A program made the translations under genes and the position numbers. Positions 29,898 through 38,441 of a DNA stretch of 64,000 nucleotides are shown here, one piece after another. A model generated the notes under the pieces. The model saw only the letters and a program-made list of their open reading frames with translations. It was not told where the DNA came from and did no database searches. Source of the DNA: Nonomuraea spiralis (lineage in GTDB: Bacteria; Actinomycetota; Actinomycetes; Streptosporangiales; Streptosporangiaceae); assembly GCF_014648435.1 (NCBI RefSeq), contig NZ_BMRC01000038.1:1-64000 (forward strand). The letters run 5' to 3'. How positions within the stretch are numbered: the stretch's first letter is position 1; every line of letters begins with the position of its first letter.

Positions 29898-30743
29898 GTG
29901 ATGCTGCGTACATCGGCGTCGCGCGTGCTCGACGACAGCGACCGGGACGAAGTTCTCGCCCTGCTTGACTGCGATCCGGTCGCCAACGTCTTCGTCTCCT
30001 CCCGGGTGCGGGCCGTCGGACTCAACCCGGCGCGTCTCGGCGGGCAGATGTGGGGGTTCGGGCCGCGCGGCGGGCTCGTGTCGCTCTGTTACGCCGGAGC
30101 CAACATGGTGCCGGTCAACGCCGGCCCCGAGGCCGTGCACGCCTTCGCGGACCGTGCGCGCAAGCAGGGGCGCAGGTGCTCGTCCATCGTGGGGCCGGTC
30201 GAGGCGGTGTCCCTGCTGTGGGAGCGGCTGGAGCCGCACTGGGGCAGGGCGCGCGCCATCCGGTGGGCGCAGCCGGTCATGGCGACCTCCGCCAAGCCGC
30301 CCGTACCGGCCGATCCGCTGGTGCGTCGGGTGCGGCCGGAGGAGTTCGAGATCGTGTTGCCGGCGTGCGTGGCGATGTTCACCGAGGAGGTGGGCGTCTC
30401 GCCCAATCTCGGCGACGGAGGCGCGCTCTACCGCACCCGGGTGGCCGAGCTGATCCGCATCGGCCGCTCCTACGCGCGCATCGACGACGGCCGGGTGGTG
30501 TTCAAGGCGGAGGTCGGGGCGGTCACGCCACAGGCCTGCCAGATCCAGGGTGTGTGGGTGGCCCCCGAGCTGCGCGGCAAGGGCCACGCGGTGGCGGGCA
30601 TGGCGGCGGTCGTGGAGGCGGCGATGAGCTGCTTCGCCCCCGTGGTGTCGCTCTACGTCAACGACTTCAACCATTCGGCGCGGGCCGTCTACCGCAAGGT
30701 GGGGTTCCGCGAGGTCGACACCTTCATGTCCGTGTTGTTCTAG
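29898..30743 (+). CDS. GNAT N-acetyltransferase with N-terminal DUF4081
   Basis: 281 residues. The N-terminal half (LDDSDRDEVLALLDCDPVAN, MWGFGPRGGLVSLCYAGANM) is the DUF4081 domain; the C-terminal half is a GNAT fold with the acetyl-CoA loop VWVAPELRGKGHAVAGMAAV and the final YVNDFNHSARAVYRKVGF. In mycobacteria and relatives a gene of this family follows ispG; here the TAP-type hydrolase gene is inserted between. The substrate is unknown. TAGTCT at 29886-29891 suggests a leaderless transcript beginning at the GTG, with an ATG immediately behind it as the alternative start. Confidence 0.85.
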   Translation: MMLRTSASRVLDDSDRDEVLALLDCDPVANVFVSSRVRAVGLNPARLGGQMWGFGPRGGLVSLCYAGANMVPVNAGPEAVHAFADRARKQGRRCSSIVGPVEAVSLLWERLEPHWGRARAIRWAQPVMATSAKPPVPADPLVRRVRPEEFEIVLPACVAMFTEEVGVSPNLGDGGALYRTRVAELIRIGRSYARIDDGRVVFKAEVGAVTPQACQIQGVWVAPELRGKGHAVAGMAAVVEAAMSCFAPVVSLYVNDFNHSARAVYRKVGFREVDTFMSVLF

Positions 30744-30755
30744 CGGAGCGCCGTC

Positions 30756-30775
30756 CCGCCCGCGCGGACGGGCGG
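30756..30775. terminator. Hairpin between convergent genes
   Basis: Seven-base arms CCGCCCG and CGGGCGG around a six-base loop, between the acetyltransferase stop and the DUF3037 gene stop. GC-rich with no T-run. Confidence 0.5.
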
Positions 30776-30786
30776 CGGGCGTGCGG

Positions 30787-31164
30787 TCAGAGGCGTACCA
30801 GCTTGTCGAAGAGCCGGGCCAGCTCGGTGTCGGGGTCGGCGGTGAGCCCCGCGTGCACCGGGCCGGTCTGGACGATCGTGCTGCGCGGCGCGGTCAGCCA
30901 GCGGAACCGGCCGCCCAGCGGCTCGGCGGCGAGAGGGCCCGGCCGGTCGCCGCAGGCCAGCTCGTACGCGCTGAGCGCGTTGCGCACCCCGTCGACGTCG
31001 GCACCCGGGTCGAGGGCGCGCAGGCGGGCGGGGTCGAGCTGGACGCGGGCACACAGGTAGTCGCGCGGCTGGCAGTAGAGCAACACGCCGGCGTTGATCA
31101 GCTCGCCGCGCTCGACCTTGGGCATGACGCGGATCACCGCGTACTCGTAGACGTCTCTGGTCAC
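30787..31164 (-). CDS. DUF3037 domain protein
   Basis: 125 residues from a GTG that overlaps the HipA-like kinase stop codon (GTGA). The core MTRDVYEYAVIRVMPKVERG then INAGVLLYCQPRDYLCARVQ matches the DUF3037 family, small proteins of unknown function. Family members are commonly found next to stand-alone HipA-like kinases, as here, so the two products probably act together (partner or substrate of the kinase; inference). No catalytic motif is visible. Confidence 0.8.
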   Translation of the reverse strand: MTRDVYEYAVIRVMPKVERGELINAGVLLYCQPRDYLCARVQLDPARLRALDPGADVDGVRNALSAYELACGDRPGPLAAEPLGGRFRWLTAPRSTIVQTGPVHAGLTADPDTELARLFDKLVRL

Positions 31165-31973
31165 CGGCTGCCTCCCCGCCAGAACTGGCCGACCGACCCG
31201 GGCCCGGACGTGCCGCGATCCTTCGCCGGGCCGCGTTTCAGCCACTCGCGCGGCCCGTGCGCGCGCCGCAGCAGATGGTCGGCGTAAGCCTCGCGCACGG
31301 CCCCCGCCGAGTCGAACCCCGGCTCGTCGTCGAGCCATTCGTCCGGCACCAGGGCCGTCACCTCGTCGAGCAGCTCGCGGGTGATCCGCCCGGCCAGGTC
31401 GTCGCCCGCGCCCTCCACGTCGGGCGCGAACGGCGCGAGCACGTGGTCGCCGGCGTCGAACACGCGCTGCGGGTCGGCCGTGCGCCAGTTGTGGTGGAAC
31501 CACAGGGCCGCGCCGTGGTCGATGAGCCAGGTGTCGCGGTGCCAGACCAGGAGGTTGGGGTTGCGCCAGCTCCGGTCGACGTTGTGGATCAGGCCGTCGA
31601 ACCACACCACCCTGGAGGCGAACACCGGGTCGGGGATCCAGCCGAGCGGGTCGAACCCGAGCGCGCCGGGCAGGAAGTCGATCGCCAGGTTGAGGCCGGT
31701 GCTGGCCTTGAGCAGGTCTTGGACCTCCTCGTCGGGCTCCCGGATGCCCAGCTGCGGGTCGAGGTCGATGAGCTTGAGCTCGGGGGTGCGCAGCCCGAGC
31801 CGGCGGCCCAGCTCGGCGGCGATGATCTCCGCGACGAGCACACGACGGCCCTGGCCCGCCTCGCGGAACTTCACGACGTACGTGCCGAGGTCATCGGCCT
31901 CGACGACTCCGGGCAGCGACCCGCCCTCCCGCAGCGGGGTCACATATCGGGTGGCTGCGATCTTTTCCAGCAC
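31161..31973 (-). CDS. Stand-alone HipA-like kinase
   Basis: 270 residues. It corresponds to the kinase core of HipA without the HipA N-terminal domain. The proposed ATP-binding lysine is in GTYVVKFREAGQGRRVLVAE; AAELGRRLGLRTPELKLIDL follows; the catalytic loop equivalent is VDRSWRNPNLLVWH (Asp and Asn), and the metal-binding Asp is in TWLIDHGAALWFHHNW. No helix-turn-helix antitoxin gene such as HipB is next to it; its partner gene encodes DUF3037. HipA toxins phosphorylate Glu-tRNA synthetase, but targets of this subgroup are not known to me. A toxin-antitoxin-like role is possible but not shown. Confidence 0.78.
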   Translation of the reverse strand: MLEKIAATRYVTPLREGGSLPGVVEADDLGTYVVKFREAGQGRRVLVAEIIAAELGRRLGLRTPELKLIDLDPQLGIREPDEEVQDLLKASTGLNLAIDFLPGALGFDPLGWIPDPVFASRVVWFDGLIHNVDRSWRNPNLLVWHRDTWLIDHGAALWFHHNWRTADPQRVFDAGDHVLAPFAPDVEGAGDDLAGRITRELLDEVTALVPDEWLDDEPGFDSAGAVREAYADHLLRRAHGPREWLKRGPAKDRGTSGPGSVGQFWRGGSR

Positions 31974-32022
31974 GGCACGAGGCTATCGTCCTCGCGACCC
32001 CGTTCCGTAACCCCGGCCCGGT

Positions 32023-33201
32023 TCAGCCCGCCGGGGGACGGCCGGGGCGGGCGAAGGGGGCGAAGGGCTGCCGCAACGAGGCTTCGACGGCGGTGAACGC
32101 GTAGTCGAGCATGGCGCGTTCGTAGGCCGACTTCGCCTCGGCGAGCGGGCGGCCCTCGGCGGCGGCCGCGGCCAGGCGCGCGGTCAGGGTGTGGGCGTCG
32201 CGCAGCGCGACGTTCGCGCCCTCGCCGCGTCCCGGGCTCATGCTGTGGACGGCGTCGCCGAGCAGGGTCACCGCTGGCTCGTCCCAGGGGCGTACGCGTC
32301 TGGCCGAGTGGGTGCGGACCAGGAACGTCGCCTCGGGGTCGGCCTGCTCGACGATCCGGCGTACACCCTCGTGCCAGCCGGCGACCGTGGCGAGGGCGAG
32401 CCGGTGCAGGTCGGCGGGCGTGGTGTGCTCGGGCTGGGGGCCCGGGGCGGTCAGCGTCCAGGAGAAGTAGCCGGGGACGTCGGTCAGCTCCAGGCCGGGG
32501 GCGTGGCGGGCGGCGGCCTCGTCCACGGGGGTGAAGGGGCGGCAGGTGGCGACGGACAGAGCGGTGTGGTCGCCGGCGGTGACGCGGTTGAAGCTGTCGA
32601 CCAGGTCCGGGGGTGTGGCGGCCAGCAGGGCGGGGGTGAGGTCGGTCCGGCCGTACAGGGCCCAGTCGAGCCGGTCCACGACGGCTTCGGGGAGGAGCTG
32701 GGCGCGTACGCGGGAGGCGACGCCGTCCGCGCCGGCCAGCAGGTCGCCGTCGGTCGTGGAGCCGTCGGCGAAGCGGGCGCGGACGGCCGCGCCGGGCAGC
32801 GGTTCGTACCGGGTGAACTCGGTGCCGAAGCGTACGTCGAGGCCGGACAGGAGGATCTCGCGCAGGGTGAGCCTGTTGACGCCGAGGCCGTCCACGCCGG
32901 GGAGCTGCGGAGGGATGTCCTTGGAGAATTTGGGGACCAGGCGGGTGTCCATGAAGGTCATGCGGGTGGCCGGGCGGATGGAGGTGGCCACGGCCAGGTC
33001 GTGGAGGTGTGCGGGCAGGCACGCCCGCAGCGCCCGCGCGCCGGTCTCCTTGAGGCTGATGCGGTAGCCCTGGGGGCGGTGGCCGGGCGAGGGGTCGCGT
33101 TCGAACACGGTGACCTCGAAGCCGGCCTGGCGCAGGCCCTGGGCCAGGGATAACCCGCCGATGCCGCCTCCCACGACGATGATGTGAGCAGAAGTGTCCA
33201 T
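32023..33201 (-). CDS. FAD-dependent monooxygenase (UbiH/PHBH-like)
   Basis: 392 residues. N-terminal FAD motif HIIVVGGGIGGLSLAQGLRQ with VFERD; the second FAD motif is the GD box VTLLGDAVHSMSPGRGEGAN, and NRLTLREIL and DLLAGADGVASRVRAQLLP (DG motif) lie between. This is the group A flavoprotein hydroxylase fold, used for aromatic or polyketide hydroxylation and also for antibiotic inactivation. It diverges from a MarR gene across a 12-base palindrome, so the MarR protein probably controls it in response to an aromatic compound (inference). The substrate is unknown. Confidence 0.87.
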   Translation of the reverse strand: MDTSAHIIVVGGGIGGLSLAQGLRQAGFEVTVFERDPSPGHRPQGYRISLKETGARALRACLPAHLHDLAVATSIRPATRMTFMDTRLVPKFSKDIPPQLPGVDGLGVNRLTLREILLSGLDVRFGTEFTRYEPLPGAAVRARFADGSTTDGDLLAGADGVASRVRAQLLPEAVVDRLDWALYGRTDLTPALLAATPPDLVDSFNRVTAGDHTALSVATCRPFTPVDEAAARHAPGLELTDVPGYFSWTLTAPGPQPEHTTPADLHRLALATVAGWHEGVRRIVEQADPEATFLVRTHSARRVRPWDEPAVTLLGDAVHSMSPGRGEGANVALRDAHTLTARLAAAAAEGRPLAEAKSAYERAMLDYAFTAVEASLRQPFAPFARPGRPPAG

Positions 33202-33222
33202 GGGTTCGACGATAAGTGATAG

Positions 33223-33234
33223 CTGTCGCGACAG
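33223..33234. promoter_or_regulatory. MarR operator candidate (perfect 12-bp palindrome)
   Basis: CTGTCGCGACAG is a perfect palindrome lying in the 62-base gap between the divergent monooxygenase and MarR genes, 29 bases before the MarR start. Position and symmetry fit an autoregulatory MarR site. Confidence 0.6.
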
Positions 33235-33263
33235 TAAATGCCTTTGCCAGCTATTCTGGGGGC

Positions 33264-33737
33264 GTGACCGACGATGGTGTGCCGACGTCCCCGTTCGAGC
33301 TGGTGCTGGGCGGCGGGTCGCTGCTCGTGCAGGTGGGGCGGGAGCTCAACACCGAGACCGAACGGCGGCTGGCCCCGCTCGGGCTCACCGCGCAGCAGGC
33401 GGCGCTGCTGCTGCACGCCGCGCGCGGGCAGAGCACGCCCGGCGTGCTGAAGGGCCGGCTCGGCACGGACACGGCGGGGATGACCCGGCTGCTGGACCGG
33501 CTGGAGGCCAAGGGGCTGCTGCGGCGGGTCCGGCGGGCCGAGGACCGGCGTTCGGTGGTGATCGAGCTGACGGACGAGGGGATGGCGCTGGTGCCCCGCC
33601 TGCCGCCGATCTTCGGCGGGGTCAGCCGCCAGGTCTTCTCGGGCTTCTCGGAGGAGGAGATCGGGCAGGTCACGGGCATGCTGCGGCGGATCATGGCCAA
33701 CCTGACGGAGGGCGGCGCCGCCCCGCCCACGGGGTGA
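33264..33737 (+). CDS. MarR family transcriptional regulator
   Basis: 157 residues from a GTG. The winged helix is clear: LGLTAQQAALLLHAARGQ, LKGRLGTDTAGMTRLLDRLE (recognition helix), and the wing LLRRVRRAEDRRSVVIELTD. An earlier ATG at 33216 would place the palindromic operator inside the coding region, so the GTG is preferred. It diverges from the FAD monooxygenase gene, the usual arrangement for a MarR repressor and its target. Confidence 0.87.
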   Translation: MTDDGVPTSPFELVLGGGSLLVQVGRELNTETERRLAPLGLTAQQAALLLHAARGQSTPGVLKGRLGTDTAGMTRLLDRLEAKGLLRRVRRAEDRRSVVIELTDEGMALVPRLPPIFGGVSRQVFSGFSEEEIGQVTGMLRRIMANLTEGGAAPPTG

Positions 33738-33750
33738 ACGCCCGCCACCC

Positions 33751-33777
33751 CGCCCCCGGCCTCGGCGGCCGGGGGCG
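33751..33777. terminator. Terminator between convergent genes
   Basis: A perfect 11-base inverted repeat (CGCCCCCGGCC with GGCCGGGGGCG, 5-base loop) between the MarR stop and the LLM gene stop. It can serve both. Confidence 0.75.
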
Positions 33778-33787
33778 TGGGCCTGGG

Positions 33788-34657
33788 TCAGAGTTTGGCG
33801 ATGATCTCTTCGGCGAAGCGTTCCATGGTGGCGATCTTGAGGTCGAGGGTGTCCTCGCCGTACCGGGCCTTCTCCTCGGGGGTGGCCAGCCACCAGGGCG
33901 CGGCGAGGGTGGCGGTCACGCCCTTGGCGGCGAAGCGGCGGTAGGTCTCGGCGTCCGGCAGCACGGCCAGCGGCGCGACGATGTCGAACGGGCCCGTCCT
34001 GCCGTTCTCGTCGAGGTGGCGGCGGAGCGTGTCGAGCACCGGGTCGAGCTGCTCCTCGGTGTAGATGCGGTTGCCGAGCCAGCCGTCGCCGAAACGGGCG
34101 GCGCGGCGCAGGGCCGCCTCGCTGTCGCCGCCCACGTAGACGGGTACGGGCCCGGCCGGGGTCGGGGAGATGGACAGGGGCGGCAGGCCGTCCAGGGTGA
34201 CCGTCTCGCCGGACCACAGGGCGCGCAGCTCGGGCAACATCCGGTCGAGGCGGCGGCCCCGGGTGTGGAAGTCCTGGCCGGTGCCGACGAACTCCTCCTC
34301 GCACCAGCCCACCCCGACCCCGAACGTCACCCGTTCCCGCGACAGCACGGCCGCCGTGGAGACCAGCTTGGCCACGGTGAACAGATCGCGGGCCGGGGCG
34401 ATGTAGACGTTCGGCGAGAAGCGCAGCGTCGTGGTCACCGCGGCCATCGCGCCGATCGTCACCCACACGTCGGGCCAGTGCGTCTCGGCGGTCCAGCGGG
34501 GCGCGCCCGACCGCGAGTACGGGTACCGCGAGGCGAAGTCGGCGTAGAAGAGGTGGTCCGACAGCGTGAAGGTGTCGAAGCCGCAGCGTTCGGCCGCCCG
34601 CGCCAGCTCCACGTACTGGTCCGCCGGGACGAACGAGGCCCCCAGCCACATCTTCAT
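33788..34657 (-). CDS. LLM class F420-dependent oxidoreductase
   Basis: 289 residues, luciferase-like TIM barrel. It starts MKMWLGASFVPADQYVELAR with GFDTFTLSDHLFYA, then RFSPNVYIAPARDLFTVAKL, RVTFGVGVGWCEEEFVGTGQ, and PVYVGGDSEAALRRAARFGD, the pattern of F420-binding (TIGR03-type) LLM proteins. Its ATG overlaps the stop of the larger LLM gene (ATGA), so the two are translated together and may form a two-enzyme step or a heteromer. The reaction and substrate are unknown. It falls under the promoter carrying the 17-bp motif at 35954. Confidence 0.85.
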   Translation of the reverse strand: MKMWLGASFVPADQYVELARAAERCGFDTFTLSDHLFYADFASRYPYSRSGAPRWTAETHWPDVWVTIGAMAAVTTTLRFSPNVYIAPARDLFTVAKLVSTAAVLSRERVTFGVGVGWCEEEFVGTGQDFHTRGRRLDRMLPELRALWSGETVTLDGLPPLSISPTPAGPVPVYVGGDSEAALRRAARFGDGWLGNRIYTEEQLDPVLDTLRRHLDENGRTGPFDIVAPLAVLPDAETYRRFAAKGVTATLAAPWWLATPEEKARYGEDTLDLKIATMERFAEEIIAKL

Positions 34658-35901
34658 CGGAACTCCGGGGCGACCTTGGTGGCGAACAGCTCCAGGTTGC
34701 GCTTGACCGTGTCCAGCGGGAGCACGCCCTGCTGCCCCTGCATGTACAGGCCGAACCACTCCAGGTCCGGCATCCGGTCGAGCATGCGCTGGATGCCGCG
34801 CTTGACGTCGTCGGGCGTGCCGAACAGCGCCATCTCCACGTCGTTCATGCGCTTGGCGTCGCCCTTCTCGGGGGAGATGGGCTTGTGCTTCTCGTCCTCC
34901 TTCTTGCGCAGCACCTCCAGGTAGCCGAACGGGCCGAAGAAGGCGGCGAAGTCCTTGGGGATGCTGCGCCCGAAGGTGTTGATCGCCTCCTCGGTGGTGT
35001 CCGCGATGCCGACGATCTTGAGGATGCCGGTGTGCTCGCCGAGCTTGTAGTCGCGGCCCTGCCTGGCCGACTCCTCCTGGTAGAGCTTGGCCTTGGCGGC
35101 GTGGTCGTCGGGGTTGGGGGTGAACATCCACGGCAGGATGTCCTCCTGCGCGGCCCTGATGACCGAACGGTCGGAGATCGTGAACGGCTGCCACAACTCC
35201 GGATGCGGATTCTGGTACGGCCGCGGGCAGACGGAGACGGCCTGGATCTTCCCGTCGTCGGACACCTCGCCGGGGGCCCCGAAGGTCTTGGTCCATTCCA
35301 TCGCGGGCCAGCCCTCGATACCGTCGTAGGGGTACGGCACCTCGTAGTCCAGCACGTCGGACTTGTAGCGGAGGGTCTCCTGCGTCCACGCCATCTTCAT
35401 GATCTTCAGCACCTCGCCGAAGACGTCGAAGTTCCGGGTGTCCGAGGCCGAGCCGTCGGACCGGGCGGCGGCCGCCTGCCAGCGCTGGCCGAGGACGTTC
35501 ATCCAGCGGTTCTGGTAGCCGCGGGCCACGCCCAGCCGCAGGCGGCCCTTGCTGAACTGGTCGAGCAGCGCCACGTCCTCGGCGGCCCTGATCGGGTCCC
35601 AGGCGGGCAGCACCATGCCGAGCGGGGCGAGCAGGATGCGCTCGGTCCGCGCGGCGAGGTCGGTGAGGAACATCAGCGGATTGACCGAGAACTCCATCCC
35701 CTCCGAGTGGAAGTGATGCTCGGTCATCATCAGCGCGTCGAACCCGATCTGGTCGGCGTGGACGGCTATCTCCCGCACCTCGTGCAGCAGCCGCTGATAC
35801 GACTCGGTGTCGCGTCCGATGGGACGCCGTGCCTTGGCGTTCTCCTCGGCCGCGTATCCAGAGCCTGGAATCTGCGGGTTCAGGAAGATAGAGAACTTCA
35901 C
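34654..35901 (-). CDS. LLM class flavin-dependent monooxygenase (bacterial luciferase-like)
   Basis: 415 residues from a GTG with GGAAAGAGG upstream. The N-terminus VKFSIFLNPQIPG and DQIGFDALMMTEHHFHSEGM and LGMVLPAWDPIRAAEDVALL and KGRLRLGVARGYQNRWMNVL are typical of the larger, FMN-type LLM monooxygenases. The C-terminal KRGIQRMLDRMPDLEWFGLY matches the same group. It is the first gene of a two-gene operon with a smaller F420-type LLM protein. TAAGAT on the minus strand (35946-35951) is a good -10, and the shared 17-bp motif lies directly upstream of it. The substrate is unknown. Confidence 0.85.
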   Translation of the reverse strand: MKFSIFLNPQIPGSGYAAEENAKARRPIGRDTESYQRLLHEVREIAVHADQIGFDALMMTEHHFHSEGMEFSVNPLMFLTDLAARTERILLAPLGMVLPAWDPIRAAEDVALLDQFSKGRLRLGVARGYQNRWMNVLGQRWQAAAARSDGSASDTRNFDVFGEVLKIMKMAWTQETLRYKSDVLDYEVPYPYDGIEGWPAMEWTKTFGAPGEVSDDGKIQAVSVCPRPYQNPHPELWQPFTISDRSVIRAAQEDILPWMFTPNPDDHAAKAKLYQEESARQGRDYKLGEHTGILKIVGIADTTEEAINTFGRSIPKDFAAFFGPFGYLEVLRKKEDEKHKPISPEKGDAKRMNDVEMALFGTPDDVKRGIQRMLDRMPDLEWFGLYMQGQQGVLPLDTVKRNLELFATKVAPEFR

Positions 35902-35953
35902 CGGGAACCTCTTTCCGCGGACGTCGCCTTGCAAGCTACCCTGGAAATCTTAG

Positions 35954-35970
35954 CCGAGCAATCGCTTGGT
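35954..35970 (-). promoter_or_regulatory. Shared 17-bp motif, site A
   Basis: On the minus strand this reads ACCAAGCGATTGCTCGG. It differs from site B (47209) at two positions and from site C (47269) at three. It lies between the divergent LLM genes, immediately upstream of the TAAGAT -10 of the minus-strand operon and 17 bases before the plus-strand ATG, so it could control both. Confidence 0.65.
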
Positions 35971-35987
35971 TGACATGAGGAGTGCGT

Positions 35988-36812
35988 ATGAGGCTGGGTG
36001 TCACGATGTTCGCCACGGATCTGGCCATGCCCGTCCAGGACCTCGCGGCGGCGGCCGAGGAGCGCGGGTTCGACTCGCTCTACCTGCCCGAGCACACCCA
36101 CATCCCGGTCAGCCGCCGCACGCCGCCCGCCGGAGGGCAGGCCGAGCTGCCCGAGGAGTACAAACGCACGCTCGACCCGCTGGTCGCGCTCTCCTTCGCC
36201 GCCGCCGCCACCCGGCGGCTGCGCCTCGGCACCGGCATCCTGCTGGCCGCCCAGCGCGACCCGATCGTGACCGCCAAGGCCCTCGCCACCCTCGACCACC
36301 TGTCGGGCGGGCGCGTGGTGGTCGGCGTCGGATTCGGCTGGAACGTCGAGGAGATCGAGAACCACGGCGTGCCGTACGGGCGGCGGCGCGCGGTCGCCCG
36401 GCGCAACGTGCTGGCCATGCGGGCCTTCTGGCGGGACGAGGTGGCCTCCGCCGAAGGACTCGAACCGTCCTGGTCGTGGCCCAAACCCGCGCACGACCTG
36501 CCCGTCTACCTCGGCGGCGCCGCCGGGCCCAAGCTGTTCGCCCACATCGCCGAGTACGGCGACGGCTGGCTGCCGATCGGCGGCAAGGGCGTCAAGGACG
36601 CGCTGCCCGCGCTGCGCGAGGCGTGCGAGAAGGCCGGGCGGCCGGAGGCTGCCAGGGTGATCCCGTTCGGGACGCGGCCCACCAGGGAGAAGCTGGACCA
36701 CCTCGCCGGGCTCGGCGTCGAGGAGGCGGTGGCCACCCTGCCGAGCGGGCCCGCGGACGTCGTGCTGCCCGTCCTCGACGAGTACGCCGCCCTTCTGGAG
36801 GCGATGTCATAA
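35988..36812 (+). CDS. LLM class F420-dependent oxidoreductase
   Basis: 274 residues. MRLGVTMFATDLAMPVQDLA, ERGFDSLYLPEHTHIPVSRR, RLRLGTGILLAAQRDPIVTA, HLSGGRVVVGVGFGWNVEEI and LPVYLGGAAGPKLFAHIAEY are characteristic of the F420-dependent LLM group that includes homologues of F420-dependent alcohol and glucose-6-phosphate dehydrogenases. The ATG has GAGGAG five bases upstream. It diverges from the other two LLM genes across site A, so the three are probably co-regulated. The F420-binding role is inferred from family resemblance. Confidence 0.85.
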   Translation: MRLGVTMFATDLAMPVQDLAAAAEERGFDSLYLPEHTHIPVSRRTPPAGGQAELPEEYKRTLDPLVALSFAAAATRRLRLGTGILLAAQRDPIVTAKALATLDHLSGGRVVVGVGFGWNVEEIENHGVPYGRRRAVARRNVLAMRAFWRDEVASAEGLEPSWSWPKPAHDLPVYLGGAAGPKLFAHIAEYGDGWLPIGGKGVKDALPALREACEKAGRPEAARVIPFGTRPTREKLDHLAGLGVEEAVATLPSGPADVVLPVLDEYAALLEAMS

Positions 36813-36821
36813 TGGCGGCCT

Positions 36822-38333
36822 ATGTCCGAGCTTCGTGCTGATGACCCGCGACGGCTGGGGGACTACCAGCTCACGCGCAGGCTCGGACAGGGCGGCCAGG
36901 GCGTCGTCTTCCTCGGCCACTCGGCGTCCGGGGCGCAGGTCGCGGTCAAGCTGCTGCACGCGAGCCTGTCGAAGGATCCCGTCGTACGGCGCAGGTTCCT
37001 CGGCGAGGCCGAGGCGGTGCGCCGGGTCGCGGCCTTCTGCACCGCCCAGCTCCTCGACGCCGACCTCGACGGCGACCGGCCCTACCTGGTCAGCGAGTAC
37101 GTCGAAGGCCCCTCGCTGGGCGAGCACGTGGTCGAAAAGGGGCCGCGACGCGGTGGCTCGCTCGACCGGCTGGCCATCGGCACCGCCACCGCCCTGGGCG
37201 CGATCCACCGGGCGGGGGTCGTGCACCGCGACCTCAAGCCGGGCAACGTGCTGCTCAGCCTCGACGGGCCGCGGGTGATCGACTTCGGGGTGTCCCGGCT
37301 GATGGACGCCGCCGCCACGACCACCAGGTCGCCCATCGGCACCCCGGCGTACCTGTCGCCCGAACGTATCAACGGGGAGGCGGCCGGGCCGCCCGCCGAC
37401 ATGTGGGCGTGGGGGCTGACCGTGGCGTACACGGCCGGGGGGCAGCACGCGTACATGGCGGACACGTACCAGGAGATCCTGGCGCGGATCCTGTACGGCA
37501 GGCCCGACCTGCGCGGGTTGTCGGGGCGGTTGCGGGAGATCGTGGAGGCGTGCCTGGCCCCTGATCCGCGCGACCGGCCGGACGCCGAGGCGGTGCTGCG
37601 CGCACTGCTCGGGCAGGACGCCGTCACGGGCGACCCCCTCCCCTCTGGAGCCCTCGCCGCCACCACCCCCTCCCGGCCCCCCACCACGGAACCCCTCGAC
37701 ACCCCGACCGTCACCTACGAGCGCGCGCCTGGAACCACCCCGGCGACCACCCCCGGAACGACGCCCGGAACGACGCCTGGGAAGGCGTCCGGGGAGACGC
37801 CCGGGAAGGCGCCCGCGACCACGCCGGCGGCCGGTGGGGCCCGGCGGGTGAAGGCGTGGCAGGTGGTGGTCGCGGTCGCCGGGATCGCGATGGGGGCGGC
37901 CGGGTTCGTGTTCTGGTTGCGCGGAGCCCAAGGGCCGGGCCTGGACGGCACCTGGAAGGGAGCGGCCGAGCAGAACGTCACCCCGACGTCCGCCACCACC
38001 GGCCCACCCGCCACGTCCGCCGATCACACCCTGGACGGCACCTGGACGGGCTCCGCCGAGCACCCCTCCGCCCAGCGGGTCTTCCCGGTCGAGCTGCGCC
38101 TGCGCCCCGGCGGGTCGAGCATGCGCTGGGGCGCCGACCTGCACTGTTCCGGACGGCTCACCCCCACCAGGAGCGCCGTCGTGTACGTCCTCGACCAGGT
38201 CGAGGGCAAAGCCTGCCACCCGGGTACGGTCCGGATCGTCCCCTCGGACGACCCCAACCAGATCCTCGTCAAGGTCACCCGCTCAGGCGCCGACACCGTC
38301 TCTTACACGGGCAAGGTGTCCCGGACCTCCTGA
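36822..38333 (+). CDS. Transmembrane Ser/Thr protein kinase
   Basis: 503 residues. Kinase domain about 12-265: glycine loop RLGQGGQGVVFLG, ATP lysine in AVKLL (43), catalytic loop VHRDLKPGNVLL (Asp about 137), DFG as IDFGVSRL (about 154-156) and GTPAYLSPE. A Pro/Thr-rich juxtamembrane region (TPATTPGTTPGTTPGKASGE) leads to a single membrane helix (VVVAVAGIAMGAAGFVFWL, about 350-370). The extracellular part, about 130 residues, contains two copies of LDGTWxGxAE (LDGTWKGAAEQN and LDGTWTGSAEHP) and no PASTA domain, so it may sense a different signal than PknB. It starts 10 bases after the LLM gene and is followed by a second kinase gene. Confidence 0.87.
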   Translation: MSELRADDPRRLGDYQLTRRLGQGGQGVVFLGHSASGAQVAVKLLHASLSKDPVVRRRFLGEAEAVRRVAAFCTAQLLDADLDGDRPYLVSEYVEGPSLGEHVVEKGPRRGGSLDRLAIGTATALGAIHRAGVVHRDLKPGNVLLSLDGPRVIDFGVSRLMDAAATTTRSPIGTPAYLSPERINGEAAGPPADMWAWGLTVAYTAGGQHAYMADTYQEILARILYGRPDLRGLSGRLREIVEACLAPDPRDRPDAEAVLRALLGQDAVTGDPLPSGALAATTPSRPPTTEPLDTPTVTYERAPGTTPATTPGTTPGTTPGKASGETPGKAPATTPAAGGARRVKAWQVVVAVAGIAMGAAGFVFWLRGAQGPGLDGTWKGAAEQNVTPTSATTGPPATSADHTLDGTWTGSAEHPSAQRVFPVELRLRPGGSSMRWGADLHCSGRLTPTRSAVVYVLDQVEGKACHPGTVRIVPSDDPNQILVKVTRSGADTVSYTGKVSRTS

Positions 38334-38352
38334 CCGGCTGTGTCACGGTCAG
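38330..38352 (+). terminator. Hairpin at the end of the first kinase gene
   Basis: Seven-base perfect arms CTGACCG and CGGTCAG with a nine-base loop, overlapping the stop codon of the first kinase gene. A weak terminator or attenuator. Confidence 0.5.
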
Positions 38353-38374
38353 GCGGCGATTGCGGTGCGCACGG

Positions 38375-38403
38375 TTGACTGAACGCGGGCCGTTGCTTTC
38401 AGT
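38375..38403 (+). promoter_or_regulatory. Possible promoter of the PASTA kinase gene
   Basis: TTGACT (38375-38380), a 17-base spacer and TTCAGT (38398-38403), 38 bases before the GTG start of the second kinase. The -35 is good, the -10 weak. Confidence 0.45.
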
Positions 38404-38441
38404 GGAGAGCAAGTAGGGGTGGCGGCGAGGGGAGGCGCCCC

